A stretch of 6,097 bases of DNA from contig JASLZV010000123.1 of assembly GCA_030754715.1 (NCBI GenBank), positions 1 through 6,097 on the forward strand, written 5' to 3'. Source of the DNA: Phycisphaerae bacterium (lineage in GTDB: Bacteria > Planctomycetota > Phycisphaerae > SM23-33). The position numbers and the translations under genes are program-made. The notes under the pieces were generated by a model, which searched no databases, was not told the origin of the DNA, and saw nothing but the letters and a program-made list of their open reading frames with translations. This document shows positions 6,064 through 6,097 of this stretch, one piece after another; the first letter of the stretch is position 1; every line of letters begins with the position of its first letter.

Positions 6064-6097
6064 CCTCAACAAGCCGCAGCGGGCGGACAGGGCCCGG

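Noticed and set aside
6064..6097. Possible terminator after rseP
   Set aside because: The 34 bases remaining are GC-rich but show no clear hairpin followed by a T-run, and the window ends too soon to judge.
1..6097. Mobile elements, CRISPR arrays, tRNA or rRNA genes
   Set aside because: No regular repeat array, inverted terminal repeats, transposase-like protein or tRNA-like cloverleaf was seen; nearly all of the window is coding for five housekeeping-type proteins.

Overview
This 6.1 kb window of GC-rich chromosomal DNA holds five protein genes in two divergent groups, with housekeeping character throughout. The flavour is Planctomycetota-like, perhaps Phycisphaerae. The hints are a rhomboid that opens with an MGLxDRxYxRD peptide and a glycine-rich linker, a greatly enlarged multi-PDZ RseP, and dxr directly in front of rseP. 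This assignment is an inference from protein style and was not tested by a search.

Leftward group (minus strand, transcribed from about 2641 towards 1): a Nudix hydrolase of the ADP-ribose pyrophosphatase type (2102-2641), a rhomboid intramembrane serine protease (1203-2102), and threonine synthase thrC (from 1192 off the left edge, so its C-terminus is missing). The first two genes share one base (TGATG). The rhomboid stop lies only 10 bases before the thrC start, and the thrC ribosome binding site overlaps that stop. The three genes therefore look like one translationally coupled transcript.

Rightward group (plus strand): dxr, 1-deoxy-D-xylulose-5-phosphate reductoisomerase of the MEP isoprenoid pathway (2742-3905), then rseP, a site-2 zinc metalloprotease (3937-6063), 31 bases downstream. 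The dxr-rseP pair is a widespread bacterial arrangement. Here the usual preceding genes (frr, uppS, cdsA) are absent, and a divergent promoter region lies there instead.

The only real intergenic regulatory space is the 100 bases between the divergent groups (2642-2741). It contains a perfect TATAAT placed so close to the Nudix ATG that the transcript should be leaderless or nearly so. It also contains a perfect 10-bp direct repeat whose two copies flank the matching -35 element, and a weak candidate promoter for dxr. The last 34 bases (6064-6097) follow the rseP stop and show no recognisable gene or terminator. I see no RNA genes, mobile elements, CRISPR or phage-like features.

The most distinctive items are the four-PDZ RseP with an extra small domain between PDZ 2 and PDZ 3, and the architecture of the divergent control region. 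I found no convincing previously undescribed system; most of the window is ordinary core metabolism and membrane proteolysis.
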